From Marinobacter salinexigens (lineage in GTDB: Bacteria > Pseudomonadota > Gammaproteobacteria > Pseudomonadales > Oleiphilaceae), in the NCBI RefSeq assembly GCF_008370345.1, contig NZ_VTUU01000005.1, positions 186,001 to 250,000 on the forward strand: DNA of 64,000 nt. Reading direction: 5' to 3'. Numbering within the stretch: position 1 is the first letter of the stretch; each line of letters opens with the position of its first letter. The notes beneath the pieces were generated by a model. The model worked only from the letters and a program-made list of their open reading frames with translations, did no database searches and was not told where the DNA came from. The position numbers and the translations under genes were made by a program. Positions 40,625-49,370 of this stretch are shown here, one piece after another.

Positions 40625-41518
40625 ATGCAGAGACTACCTCCGCTAAGGGCATTGCAGGCATTTCGGTATGCTGCCAGAGAGCTGAGCTTCAAATCGGCGG
40701 CAGAGGCTCTGAACATTTCTCAGGCGGCAGTGAGCACACATATCCGCGGTCTTGAGGAGTTTCTTGGTTTAAAGCTTTTTGTCCGGCTGACCCGGGAAGT
40801 GAAATTAACCCATGAGGGCCGGGCACTCTCGGGCTATGTGGAAACGGGCTTTCAGGAGCTTGAGCGTGGAATAGCCCTTTTCGCACCTGACTCAGATCCC
40901 GCACGCCTGACTGTGGCAACGGTGCCATCCTTTGCCAGTCGGTGGCTTGTGCCCAGAATTGATTCGTTTCAGCGAGCTCATCCTGAGATCCAGCTGAGTC
41001 TTCAACCCAATCTGCAGCTCGTCGGTTTCCAGGGTGATGGCGTGGATCTCGCGATCCGTTTTGGCAGCGGTGATTACCCCGGGCTGGAGTCCAGGTTATT
41101 GCTCGAAGAAAAACTGCTGCCAGTGTGTCACAGCATGCTCATTGATAACGGCTCCGTGACGCCTGAGAGTCTGGTAAAGCTTCCATGGCTTATCGATGAA
41201 TCAGGCGACCTCGAAAGCTCCTGGCGAGTGTTTCAGCAAGAACTCGGCATCGAAATACCTGACAGCTCCATAACGCTTCGAGTAACTGAGGGAACGACGC
41301 TGGTAGAGGCTGTGCTGGCCGGCAGGGGGATAGCATTGATGCGGTACAGCCTCGTGGCCGATCTTCTTAAAGCCGGTTTGCTTCAGAGCCCGATTGAAAT
41401 TTCGGTCCCGGCGCAATACCAGTATTACCTGGTTGCGCCAGAAGCGAAATTTCGCACGGACAAAGTTCGCGCATTTGTATCGTGGATTACTGGCGAAGTC
41501 GGCTCTGAATCGCTCTAA
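40625..41518 (+). CDS. LysR family regulator, GcvA-like (paralog of 12365-13246)
   Basis: A 297-residue LysR-type regulator with the winged helix LPPLRALQAFRYAARELSF and AAVSTHIRGLEEFLG, and GDGVDLAIRFGSGDYPGL in the effector domain. It is closely similar throughout to the regulator at 12365-13246. ATG 40625 is preferred over GTG 40616 because GGAG stands just ahead. It is divergent from the PhzF-like gene, and its stop overlaps the stop of the convergent deaminase gene by four bases. Confidence 0.9.
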   Translation: MQRLPPLRALQAFRYAARELSFKSAAEALNISQAAVSTHIRGLEEFLGLKLFVRLTREVKLTHEGRALSGYVETGFQELERGIALFAPDSDPARLTVATVPSFASRWLVPRIDSFQRAHPEIQLSLQPNLQLVGFQGDGVDLAIRFGSGDYPGLESRLLLEEKLLPVCHSMLIDNGSVTPESLVKLPWLIDESGDLESSWRVFQQELGIEIPDSSITLRVTEGTTLVEAVLAGRGIALMRYSLVADLLKAGLLQSPIEISVPAQYQYYLVAPEAKFRTDKVRAFVSWITGEVGSESL

Positions 41519-41985
41519 TTCATCTGGGCCAACTGAAATGGTAGCAACTTCCGCTCGTGATCAAGCGTAAGCACCTCAATATCCTGAAAGAGGCTCTCGT
41601 TGAGGTACTCATATGTCCAGAGATAATTAAACCCGTGTTGTTGCGCCTCATATCGATTCGACAACACAACAACTTTCTCAATCCCCACCATACGAATTGC
41701 CATGTAGCAGAGGGCGCAAGGCTCTCCTGAAGCAATCAGCGTTGTCCCGCGGAGAGAAAGCTCCTTTGTAGTCCTTGAAGCTTCTCTGATCGCCTGGATT
41801 TCAGCGTGTGCGGTGCAGTCGAGGTGCTTGGCGACTTGATTGATTCCTTGGCCAATCAGGTGTCCACTTCGATCGAGAATAATTGCCGAAAACGGTAAGC
41901 CATTGGCTTTGACACTGCCGATAGCCAAATCAATGGCGATATCGGCAGACTCCGTGAGGCGTTCTTTCGAAATGGACTCACACAT
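41515..41985 (-). CDS. Cytidine/guanine deaminase-fold protein
   Basis: A zinc-dependent nucleoside or base deaminase of about 156 residues. The zinc ligands and proton shuttle are in TAHAEIQAIREA and GEPCALCYMAI; the rest resembles guanine deaminase/tRNA-adenosine-deaminase relatives. It hydrolyses an amino group from a base or related compound; the substrate is uncertain. The ATG at 41985 overlaps the azoreductase gene by eight bases and has GAGAG upstream; ATG 41997 is an alternative. The overlap shows co-transcription with azoR. Confidence 0.85.
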   Translation of the reverse strand: MCESISKERLTESADIAIDLAIGSVKANGLPFSAIILDRSGHLIGQGINQVAKHLDCTAHAEIQAIREASRTTKELSLRGTTLIASGEPCALCYMAIRMVGIEKVVVLSNRYEAQQHGFNYLWTYEYLNESLFQDIEVLTLDHERKLLPFQLAQMN

Positions 41986-42682
41986 CGGCACTCTCATGAT
42001 TCGACGATTGAGCCAGGTTTGAAATGCTGAGTTCGACAGCAAGGTTTTCGGCTCGCTGCCTGGCATTGGCGACTGACCTCCGATGCCTCTCGTCCCCGAA
42101 TTCCTGGTACTCAGCGGTGATTTCGTAGACTGTGTCTACCCCCAGATACTTACTCAGCGTACGCAGGTGCGGTGCCAGGTGACCGGAGTCCTCGCGTATT
42201 CCGCCCTTTTCAAAGCCGAACTCTCCGCTCGAAGTGACTATGATCAGCGTTTTACCTGAGAGCAGGGGCTGTAAGGGGAAGTCTCCTCGTGAGAGGTCAA
42301 AATCAAACGTTTTGTCGATGCGCACGATCTGATCGAACCAGGCCTTCAGGTGAGCGGGCATGCCATAGTTATACATTGGTGAGGAAATCAGGATGACGTC
42401 AGCTTTGGCCACCTCCGCAATTAGCGTATCGGAAAGCGAGAGTCTTTCTCTCTGCGCCGGGGTCCTTTTTTCCTCGGGGGTGAATACCGCGCCAATCCAA
42501 TCCTGTGAAATAAAATCAGGTGGATTCATCCCAACGTCACGATAGATATAGTCATCTTCGGGCCGATTCTCTTGCCAGGTCTCAATAAATCGACGAGCGA
42601 TGTTTTTCGATATGGAGTCGTGATCCGGGTTCGGGTTAGTTGCGGCTCTGACGCTGGAATCGATGTGTAATAGTGTGCTCAT
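41978..42682 (-). CDS. azoR: FMN-dependent NADH-azoreductase
   Basis: A 234-residue flavodoxin-like protein of the AzoR/AcpD family, with the opening LLHIDSSVR, the FMN contact segment SSPMYNYGMPAHLKAWFDQI and TSSGEFG, and the late HLRTLSKYLGV. It reduces quinones and azo compounds with NADH in the cytoplasm. The C-terminus is longer than usual and runs into the deaminase gene. It is divergent from a LysR regulator, the normal layout for quinone-responsive azoR genes. Confidence 0.9.
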   Translation of the reverse strand: MSTLLHIDSSVRAATNPNPDHDSISKNIARRFIETWQENRPEDDYIYRDVGMNPPDFISQDWIGAVFTPEEKRTPAQRERLSLSDTLIAEVAKADVILISSPMYNYGMPAHLKAWFDQIVRIDKTFDFDLSRGDFPLQPLLSGKTLIIVTSSGEFGFEKGGIREDSGHLAPHLRTLSKYLGVDTVYEITAEYQEFGDERHRRSVANARQRAENLAVELSISNLAQSSNHESADV

Positions 42683-42821
42683 TCTGTATACCTCGGTTAG
42701 TGAATAACAGGGGATATTTTGTGGACCTCTGAAGCCCGGGACAAACGAAAAGAACGCACTTACAGATGAGTGAAATTCATCTAGAATAGCTGTGGCCTAG
42801 TGTTAACTTGGGAGACTACGC

Positions 42822-43673
42822 GTGCAGGTATCGTTACAGGCACTGAAAGCCTTTGAGTCGGCTGCTCGTCTGGGAAGCTTTAAGTTGGCTGCAGAGGAAC
42901 TCTCGCTGACGCCAACCGCTATTTCGCACCACATCGGCAACCTCGAAAATCGGTTGAACGTGAGCTTATTTCGTCGGCAGGGGAGACGGATATCCCTCAC
43001 GGGAACAGGTTCAAGATTGGCAAAAGCCACCTCGGAAGGTTTTCGGAGAATTGACAGTGCTCTGGAGGAGGTGATGAAGGCGGGTAGTGGGGTCAGGGTG
43101 ACAACAACATCATCCTTGGCAGCCATGGTGCTAATCCCCTCCCAGCACGAATTTGAGCAGGCCAATCCGGATATTTCTATCGAAATTTCAACGGGGGAGT
43201 CTGTCGACAGTCAGCCCTACATTATTCCTATTCGGCTCGGCGATGTCTCAACAGTTCAGGCAGCTGATGTCGTCAAATACGAGACGTTCAATGTGTTTGG
43301 CGCCTATGGCAAGGCGCCTCCCGACTGGTCAAACGAGACCATTACCGTGTTTACAACCGAGTGGAAAAACAGATCGCTACCGGATTCCCCATTCGACGCC
43401 TGGTTGAAAAAAAATGGACTGGATGGAGCTGATATAAGACTCAAAAAGTTTGATCAAGAGATTTTCGGAATCCAGCAGGCAATGGCGGAAAACGGACTGG
43501 TGTTTTGCTCGACAACGCTGGCTGCAAGATTGTCAAAGACCAAACTTCTACACCAGTTTGAAACCCAGCCGGTAGAGTCAAACCTTTGCTATTACGTACC
43601 AAACAAGAACAGCTTTGAGACCCGCGGTGCAGTCAGGTTTCTGAAGTGGGTGGAAGATACTTTAAACCAGTAG
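42822..43673 (+). CDS. LysR family transcriptional regulator divergent from azoR
   Basis: A 283-residue LysR-type regulator. The DNA-binding part is LQALKAFESAARLGSFKLAA and TPTAISHHIGNLENRLN. The effector domain resembles GcvA-like members but is shorter at the C-terminus. It starts at GTG with GGGAG nine bases before. It is divergent from azoR across 139 bases and probably activates it in response to quinones or azo compounds. It is not one of the two duplicated LysR pairs in this window. Confidence 0.88.
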   Translation: MQVSLQALKAFESAARLGSFKLAAEELSLTPTAISHHIGNLENRLNVSLFRRQGRRISLTGTGSRLAKATSEGFRRIDSALEEVMKAGSGVRVTTTSSLAAMVLIPSQHEFEQANPDISIEISTGESVDSQPYIIPIRLGDVSTVQAADVVKYETFNVFGAYGKAPPDWSNETITVFTTEWKNRSLPDSPFDAWLKKNGLDGADIRLKKFDQEIFGIQQAMAENGLVFCSTTLAARLSKTKLLHQFETQPVESNLCYYVPNKNSFETRGAVRFLKWVEDTLNQ

Positions 43674-43791
43674 TTCGTGAGTAAACTTCTTAATTCGGCG
43701 TCAAGATTCTTGAGGAGACCCTCCTGTAACATTCCGGCCGCCCTGATCGTCAAACCAATGACTATCGTTGATTAGGTTCGGGAGGGGCGCC

Positions 43792-44076
43792 ATGACCGGT
43801 TTAACTCAGGTATCGCAGGGAAATTATATACCGACAGAGGGAATGAAGGAGCTTTTGCGGCGGTGGTTTTATCTGAAATTCGTTCAGAAATAGAGCACCG
43901 TTGAATTGATGGCCACAGCTTGCGATCTTCGCAATAAAAGCGCGTTGAGCATTGTGGCGCTGTTGGACGTTGACGAGCAGATGATCTCTCAAGTGGTGGG
44001 TAAGAAAAGGCTAGTTTTTGTTCAGAATTGCCACGCGTACCTGAAGGGCTCAGTCAATCCTGCGGGCTTGGATTGA
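43792..44076 (+). pseudogene. Small ORF interrupted by an in-frame amber codon
   Basis: An ATG with GGGAGGGG seven bases upstream opens a 33-codon frame (MTGLTQVSQGNYIPTEGMKE onward), closed by TAG at 43891-43893. The same frame continues for 61 more codons (STVELMATACDLRNKSALSI onward) to TGA at 44074-44076. A perfect 13-bp terminator follows. The full product would be 94 residues. The strong ribosome binding site and terminator say it was, or is, a transcription unit. I do not recognise the protein. It may be a recent nonsense mutant or a short 33-residue peptide. Confidence 0.45.
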
Positions 44077-44104
44077 GATTTTCCAGCATGGTAGCAATGA
44101 AATG

Positions 44105-44147
44105 GAGATCACGGTGGTTCCTTTTCGCCACCGTGATCTCTATTGTG
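44105..44147 (+). terminator. Strong hairpin terminator
   Basis: GAGATCACGGTGG (44105-44117) pairs perfectly with CCACCGTGATCTC (44128-44140), followed by TATTGTGTT. It lies about 30 bases after the interrupted small ORF. Confidence 0.7.
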
Positions 44148-44202
44148 TTACTCCGATAGCGGCCTGAACCGACGGAAAATCGATATAAGTCGCCAAAACC
44201 CG

Positions 44203-44320
44203 TTAGATGTAATTGGTCAGAACGTTCAGGGCTACGTTGCTAATGATTTCGACCAGCTCGGCGTCGCTGTTTCCGGCTGAACGAACCTTCTGAACGTCGT
44301 CACTTGATACGTTTCCTCCC
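44203..44320 (-). pseudogene. C-terminal remnant of an AhpD-like/carboxymuconolactone decarboxylase gene
   Basis: Minus-strand translation of this stretch gives VSSDDVQKVRSAGNSDAELV followed by EIISNVALNVLTNYI and a stop. That is the typical C-terminal helix pair of AhpD-like proteins. The N-terminal part with the active cysteines is missing. An intact relative lies immediately upstream on the same strand (44442-44987), so this may be the stump of an older duplicate. Confidence 0.6.
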
Positions 44321-44441
44321 CCCATGGAATGTCGAGAAAGGGTGGAGTAGAGGAGTGGATACTCTGACAGAAGGAGCGTTCAAGGTGGAAATAGGCACCT
44401 TTGACACTGTTCGATAACGTCAAAGGTGCTCGTCCAGGTAT

Positions 44442-44987
44442 TTACTTCCACTTAAACCGAGAAAATGGCACGTCCACAGGCGTGTCGGCAAAGTGATTGA
44501 CGTAGTTGCTCATTACCTTTTGGGAGAGTATTAAAATAATTTCAAGGGCTTGACGCTTGGTAAAGCCCGCTTCGAAGAACGACTGAAATTCAGCAGTGTC
44601 AACGTCACCCCGCTTGCGAACCACACTAAGAGTGAAGACTCTCAGGGTTTCCAGCTTTTGTGTAGGAAGCGGGGTTTTGTTCCTTAATGCATCCGAAATG
44701 GAATCTTCTACGCCCATACCCTTTGCAATAAATGTATGGGCTGGAACGCAGTAATGGCATTCATGTTCAACATTGATCGTCTGCCAGACGACGGTTTTTT
44801 CGTCAGTTGTGAAACTACTTTCCAGCACCAGATCGTGAAGCCTTTGGTAGGCTTCGAGCAGGCCAGGTGCCTCCGCCATAACCGCATGTAGGTTGGGAAT
44901 CATCCCGAAAGCCTTCTTAGATTTTTCTAAAAGTGGTAGGGAGTCCTTTGGTGCCGAGTCAGTACCGTGGAGTTCAAATTTATGCAT
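44442..44987 (-). CDS. AhpD-like carboxymuconolactone decarboxylase family protein
   Basis: A 181-residue protein of the peroxidase-related AhpD-like group. The active-site region NVEHECHYCVPAHTFIAKG near residue 75 contains the Cys-x-x-Cys pair with the nearby His. The following helices (FTKRQALEIILILSQKVMSNYVNHFADTPVD, residues about 140-170) are typical. It probably reduces peroxides or serves as a redox relay in the cytoplasm. GGAGAC lies six bases before the ATG. A truncated relative lies just downstream. Confidence 0.88.
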   Translation of the reverse strand: MHKFELHGTDSAPKDSLPLLEKSKKAFGMIPNLHAVMAEAPGLLEAYQRLHDLVLESSFTTDEKTVVWQTINVEHECHYCVPAHTFIAKGMGVEDSISDALRNKTPLPTQKLETLRVFTLSVVRKRGDVDTAEFQSFFEAGFTKRQALEIILILSQKVMSNYVNHFADTPVDVPFSRFKWK

Positions 44988-45414
44988 GGCTGTGTCTCCT
45001 AGTAGGGTGGAGACGTAACTTTATCCGCTGTGTTTCGGAGAACTGTGCAGTTTGTTCGTTTTTTTGTGCCAATTGTAAACTCACCCTTTGGATTCCCACA
45101 TAAAGTGGTAAAAAATACCCTCCCCACTCTTTCTGCATATTCCGGCCCATCGTGACCGCCCATTCCGTTTGAACGTGACCGATTTCGGGTAGTTTTCCGG
45201 AATCGCCGGTCACGATGCCGGAATTGAGCCGCGCTGACCTGCAAATTCCTTTATCTGCACCCCTGCTCTCTGGCTGGCCCCCGATACAGTAGACACGCTG
45301 AAAGCGTTACATGGACTTACCCCGGTCCACTAGACGCTCCTGGCCTATGATTGGACTTAAGGCAAATCTTCAGGTGTTGGTAATGAGTACAACGCGCACG
45401 CCTTGCTACCGAAT
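44988..45414. other. Intergenic region with possible IS fragments
   Basis: No intact gene was found. At about 45285-45330 the sequence around TGGACTTACCCCGGTCCACT resembles the end of an IS3-family element, but no transposase was seen beside it. The rest holds only short frames without ribosome binding sites. Confidence 0.3.
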
Positions 45415-45546
45415 CTGAATGTTCGCTTTGCGACCGAAGCGAACATGACGAAGTACCTGCAAGAACGAGAAATCAGCGACTATGTTCCGGACAGCGAGTT
45501 CCGGCTCGATCCGCTTTTGTCACCGGTGATGGTGGAGGGCAAATAG
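45415..45546 (+). repeat. Dispersed site F overlapping a possible IS1182 transposase fragment
   Basis: TGAATGTTCGCTTTGCGACC (45416-45435) is followed at once by GAAGCGAACATGAC, giving a tight hairpin (TGTTCGCTT, eight-base loop, AAGCGAACA). One frame through it reads TEANMTKYLQEREISDYVPD and SEFRLDP up to a stop at 45544-45546, which resembles the internal EANM segment of IS1182-type transposases. It is unclear whether the site inserted into the remnant or shares its sequence by descent. Confidence 0.45.
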
Positions 45547-45650
45547 CATATAAGGATATCGAACAAGCATTCAAAGAATCATTGCCAGTGCTTGAGGGGC
45601 AAAGCTTCAGTGGAAGAAAGCGAAAATTATTTGAAAGGTCTGGATTCGAG

Positions 45651-45673
45651 CCATTTCCTGGGGGAGGAAATGG
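45651..45673 (-). other. Inverted repeat at the 3' end of tRNA-Leu
   Basis: CCATTTCCT and AGGAAATGG form a perfect 9-bp stem with a five-G loop, overlapping the CCA end of the tRNA. It may aid 3' processing or termination; it has no T-run. Confidence 0.4.
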
Positions 45674-45757
45674 TGCCGAGGAGAGGACTTGAACCTCCAC
45701 GGGGTTGCCCCCACTAGCACCTGAAGCTAGCGTGTCTACCAATTTCACCACCTCGGC
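45671..45757 (-). tRNA. tRNA-Leu (anticodon CAG)
   Basis: An 87-base class II tRNA on the minus strand. The acceptor stem is GCCGAGG with CCTCGGC, A73 and encoded CCA. The D-arm contains AAATTGGTAGA, the anticodon loop TTCAGGT gives CAG, and there is a long variable arm (GTGGGGGCAACCCCGT) and the T-arm GGTTCAAGTCC. A tRNA-Leu beside rnr is the arrangement known in Pseudomonas. Its 3' end points at the accessory region. Confidence 0.95.
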
Positions 45758-46013
45758 AGGTGATTTGCAGATTCGCTGTTAGGCCTTGAAAACCTAGCGT
45801 TTCTGCCAGTGGTGAGGTGTGTCCCTCAACCGATGGCGCATAATGTAATGATTCCCTTTGGGGGTGTCAAACACTTTTTCAAAAAAAGTTATCGGCAGGT
45901 ATTTGTGCCTATATTTTCGCCGGTGTTAGGCACCGGCTCCATACCAACGTTATACTCCATCTCAAACGAATCAATCTGCGTCGCAATCGTGCCGCATGAG
46001 AACAAGGATCCGA

Positions 46014-48554
46014 ATGGTTTCCAGGAAGAAAAATATCAAGGACCCGCACGCCAGTCGTGAGGCCCAGAAGTACGACAATCCAATCCAGAGCCGGGAATTC
46101 ATTCTTGCGCATCTGAAGGAGCGGGGAGCTCCTGCCACTCATGAAACACTGTGCTCGGAGCTCGGGCAATCATCGGCCGATGGCATTGAGGCCCTCCGTC
46201 GACGTCTGATCGCCATGTGCCGCGACGGCCAGCTTATTTGTAACCGGCGTGGGGCCTACCTTCCTATAGAAGAAGCCGATCTGGTGACCGGGAAAATTCT
46301 GGGTCACAAGGACGGATTTGGTTTTCTGGTGCCGGATGATGGCGGCTCGGATCTGTTCCTGACGGCGCGGCAGATGCGTCAGGTGTTTCATGGCGACAGG
46401 GCGGCAGCGCGAGTTGACCGTGTTGATGACCGTGGTCGGCGGGAAGGTGTGATTGTCGAGGTGCTTGAGCATCGTACTCATCAGACGGTGGGGCGCCTCT
46501 TCAAGGAAAGTGGTATTGCTTTTGTTGTGCCGGAAAACGCCCGCATTAATCACGAAGTGCTGGTTCCCGATGAGCACATTGGCGAGGCCCGGCACGGTCA
46601 GTACGTTGTGGTTGATATCCTCAAGCAGCCGACCATTCGCACCCAGCCTACCGGTCGGGTTGTTGAGGTCCTTGGCGAGCATATGGCGCCGGGGATGGAG
46701 ATTGATGTTGCGATTCGCTCCTACGATATCCCCCACAGCTGGCCGACCGCCGTGGGTGAGCAGGCTGCGGCCATTCCGGAAGAAGTGGAAGAGAAAGACA
46801 AGGCCAACCGGGTAGATATCCGGGACCTGCCTCTGGTGACGATTGATGGTGAAACCGCCCGGGATTTTGATGATGCTATCTACTGTGAAGCACGTCCCCG
46901 TGGAGGCTATCGTCTGGTGGTGGCCATCGCTGATGTTTCCCATTATGTGCGGCCGGGTTCGCCACTGGATGAAGAGGCGATCCAGCGGGGTAACTCCGTT
47001 TACTTCCCGGATCACGTGGTGCCGATGCTTCCGGAGAAACTCTCCAATGGCCTGTGTTCCCTGAATCCTGAGGTTGACCGGCTGTGTATGGTTGCCGATA
47101 TGACCATCAGTGCGGCGGGCAATATCAGCGGTTACACCTTCTATCAGGCGGTCATGCGCAGTCATGCCCGGCTGACTTACACCAAAGTCAGCGACATGCT
47201 GGAGCGCCCGGATTCAGAGCCGGGTTATCGGCTGTCAGCGCAGTACGCGGATTTGTTGCCGCACCTGCATGACCTTTATGCACTGTATAAAGTGTTGCGG
47301 AAGGCCCGTACTGAGCGTGGTGCTATCGACTTTGAAACCACGGAAACCCGGATTGTCTTTGACGCCGAGCGCAAGATCGAAGAGATCGTGCCGGTACACC
47401 GTAACGATGCACACAAAATCGTCGAAGAGTGCATGTTGTGCGCAAACGTTGCAACGGCAAGGTTCCTCAAGAAGCACAAGGTTCCTGCGCTTTACCGTGT
47501 TCATGAAGGGCCTTCGGAAGAGCGCCTGAAGGCTGTGCGTCTGTTCCTCGGTGAGCTTGGCTTGCAGTTGGGTGGTGGTGATAAGCCTTCTTCAGCGGAT
47601 TACCAAGCGCTGTTGGCGCAGGTGGCTGATCGCCCGGATGCCAATGTGATCCAGACGGTTATGCTGCGTTCCCTGAGTCAGGCGGTATACAGCCCTGAAC
47701 AGACTGGGCATTTCGGTCTCGGGTTTGCCAGCTATACCCACTTTACGTCACCGATCCGGAGATATCCGGACCTGATTGTTCATCGGGCGATCAAGTCCCG
47801 GATTCATAATCCGGATGTGAATAAAGATGTGATCACACCCGATGTGGTTGATCCTGAGCTGGCGGAGTATCCATACGACCACGCTCGTATGGAGCAGCTC
47901 GGCGAGCATGCATCCATGACTGAGCGCCGGGCTGATGACGCGACCCGCGATGTTATGGCCTGGCTCAAGTGTGAGTTCCTGAAAGATCACGTTGGTGATG
48001 AATTTGATGGCGTGATTGCGGCTGTCGTGCCGTTTGGCTTCTTTGTGGAGTTGGCCGACGTCTATATAGAAGGCCTTGTGCACGTCTCGACTCTGAGTGG
48101 CGATTACTTCCACCACGATGCGGCCAAGCATCGCCTGATTGGTGAGCGCACGGCGGTGAGCTTCCGTCTGGGAGATGAGGTTCGGGTCCGGGTGGTTCGG
48201 GTGGATCTCGAAGATCGCAAAATAGACCTGGAGCTGATCAGCACGCCGAAGCGCCGTAAAGCTGATCTGGCATCGCTCGAAGTGTCCCGGGAAGATAAGC
48301 GTGCCCGGGGTGGAAAGCGTGGTGGCAGCGATAAATCGGCGCGCGGCAAGGCAGGTAAGGGCGGCAAGAAACCCGGGAAAAGCGGCAGCGCAAAGGCCGG
48401 TAAGAAGGCTGGTGGCGCTAAATCTGGAAAGCCCGGAAGTGCCAAAGCGCAGTTGGTTGCTGAGGCTGCGCGAGAAGCAGCTAAAAAGCAGAAGAAGGGT
48501 GGCAAGGCCGCCGAGGGTAAGAAACCGCGCAAGCGCCCGGTATCCGGTAAATAA
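46014..48554 (+). CDS. rnr: Ribonuclease R
   Basis: An exoribonuclease of about 846 residues. In order: an N-terminal helix-turn-helix region, cold-shock domains (GHKDGFGFLVPDDGG), the RNB catalytic domain with ETARDFDDAIYCEARP and FTSPIRRYPDL, an S1 domain (FDGVIAAVVPFGFFVEL), and a Lys/Gly/Ser-rich tail of nearly 100 residues. It degrades structured RNA 3' to 5' in the cytoplasm, including faulty rRNA and stalled mRNA. ATG 46014 has AAGGA five bases upstream; ATG 45996 is the alternative. It is first in the conserved block with rlmB and the ribosomal protein genes. Confidence 0.96.
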   Translation: MVSRKKNIKDPHASREAQKYDNPIQSREFILAHLKERGAPATHETLCSELGQSSADGIEALRRRLIAMCRDGQLICNRRGAYLPIEEADLVTGKILGHKDGFGFLVPDDGGSDLFLTARQMRQVFHGDRAAARVDRVDDRGRREGVIVEVLEHRTHQTVGRLFKESGIAFVVPENARINHEVLVPDEHIGEARHGQYVVVDILKQPTIRTQPTGRVVEVLGEHMAPGMEIDVAIRSYDIPHSWPTAVGEQAAAIPEEVEEKDKANRVDIRDLPLVTIDGETARDFDDAIYCEARPRGGYRLVVAIADVSHYVRPGSPLDEEAIQRGNSVYFPDHVVPMLPEKLSNGLCSLNPEVDRLCMVADMTISAAGNISGYTFYQAVMRSHARLTYTKVSDMLERPDSEPGYRLSAQYADLLPHLHDLYALYKVLRKARTERGAIDFETTETRIVFDAERKIEEIVPVHRNDAHKIVEECMLCANVATARFLKKHKVPALYRVHEGPSEERLKAVRLFLGELGLQLGGGDKPSSADYQALLAQVADRPDANVIQTVMLRSLSQAVYSPEQTGHFGLGFASYTHFTSPIRRYPDLIVHRAIKSRIHNPDVNKDVITPDVVDPELAEYPYDHARMEQLGEHASMTERRADDATRDVMAWLKCEFLKDHVGDEFDGVIAAVVPFGFFVELADVYIEGLVHVSTLSGDYFHHDAAKHRLIGERTAVSFRLGDEVRVRVVRVDLEDRKIDLELISTPKRRKADLASLEVSREDKRARGGKRGGSDKSARGKAGKGGKKPGKSGSAKAGKKAGGAKSGKPGSAKAQLVAEAAREAAKKQKKGGKAAEGKKPRKRPVSGK

Positions 48555-48569
48555 CAGGAAATAGTCTAC

Positions 48570-49307
48570 GTGTCTGGTGAGTTTGTTTTTGGTTGGCACG
48601 CGGTTGAGGCTGTTCTCAAGCGCGAGCCTGAGCGTTTGCAGCAGGTCTGGATTCAGACCGGCAGGCAGGATAAGCGGGTTAACCGGTTTACCGAGGCTCT
48701 GGATGAGCTGGGTGTTCGCTGGAAGGTTGTTCATCGGCGGGAGCTGGACGAGCGGGTTTCGGGTGTTCATCAGGGCATCGTGGCCGCCGTTAGTGAAAGC
48801 CGGGAGTGGACCGAGGGTGATTTGCTGTCACAGCTGGCGGCCAGCGATAAGCCGCCGTTCCTGCTGGTACTTGACGGTGTAACTGATCCCCACAACCTGG
48901 GCGCCTGTATGAGGACCGCCGATGCGGTTGGCGTTCAGGCTGTGATTGTGCCGAAGGACAAATCCGCTTCGCTGACGCCGGTCGCTCGCAAGGTGGCCTG
49001 TGGTGCGGCGGAAACGGTGCCTTTCGTTCGGGTGACAAATCTGGCGCGTTTTCTTCGTACCCTGAAGGATGAGGGTGTCTGGTTGATCGGTACCGCTGGT
49101 GAAGCGGATGGCACGTTATACCAGGCTGATTTTAAAGGCCCGGTTGCCCTGGTGATGGGCGCCGAGGGGAAGGGGATGCGCCGCCTTACCCGTGAACATT
49201 GTGATCAATTGATCAATATTCCGATGCTCGGGCATGTGGACAGTCTTAACGTGTCTGTGGCCACCGGCGTTTGTCTTTACGAGGCTTTGCGCCAGCGACT
49301 TGGTTAA
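48570..49307 (+). CDS. rlmB: 23S rRNA (guanosine-2'-O)-methyltransferase RlmB
   Basis: A 245-residue SPOUT-class methyltransferase with an N-terminal ribosomal-protein-like domain (VFGWHAVEAVLKREPERLQQ) and the trefoil-knot motifs NLGACMRTADAVG, VMGAEGKGMRRL and IPMLGHVDSLNVSVATGVC. It methylates G2251 in the P-loop of 23S rRNA. It starts at GTG 15 bases after rnr, with ACAGGAA upstream, so it is co-transcribed with rnr. A terminator follows. Confidence 0.95.
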   Translation: MSGEFVFGWHAVEAVLKREPERLQQVWIQTGRQDKRVNRFTEALDELGVRWKVVHRRELDERVSGVHQGIVAAVSESREWTEGDLLSQLAASDKPPFLLVLDGVTDPHNLGACMRTADAVGVQAVIVPKDKSASLTPVARKVACGAAETVPFVRVTNLARFLRTLKDEGVWLIGTAGEADGTLYQADFKGPVALVMGAEGKGMRRLTREHCDQLINIPMLGHVDSLNVSVATGVCLYEALRQRLG

Positions 49308-49342
49308 TGCTTGCGCAGAAGCTGCTGTGCGCATAGAATATG

Positions 49343-49370
49343 CCACCCCTTTTTTATAGGGGTGGTTTTT
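49343..49370 (+). terminator. Terminator of the rnr-rlmB transcript
   Basis: CCACCCCT, a seven-base T-rich loop and AGGGGTGG are followed by six T residues, 36 bases after the rlmB stop. Confidence 0.88.

Noticed and set aside
45285..45330. IS3-family terminal repeat
   Set aside because: Only one short IS-end-like string was seen, with no transposase or second end, so no element is called.
46170..47165. 331-codon minus-strand frame within rnr
   Set aside because: Antisense shadow of ribonuclease R, whose RNB motifs are unambiguous.
47748..48770. 340-codon minus-strand frame over the end of rnr and start of rlmB
   Set aside because: Antisense shadow; low-complexity rnr tail keeps the opposite frame open by composition.
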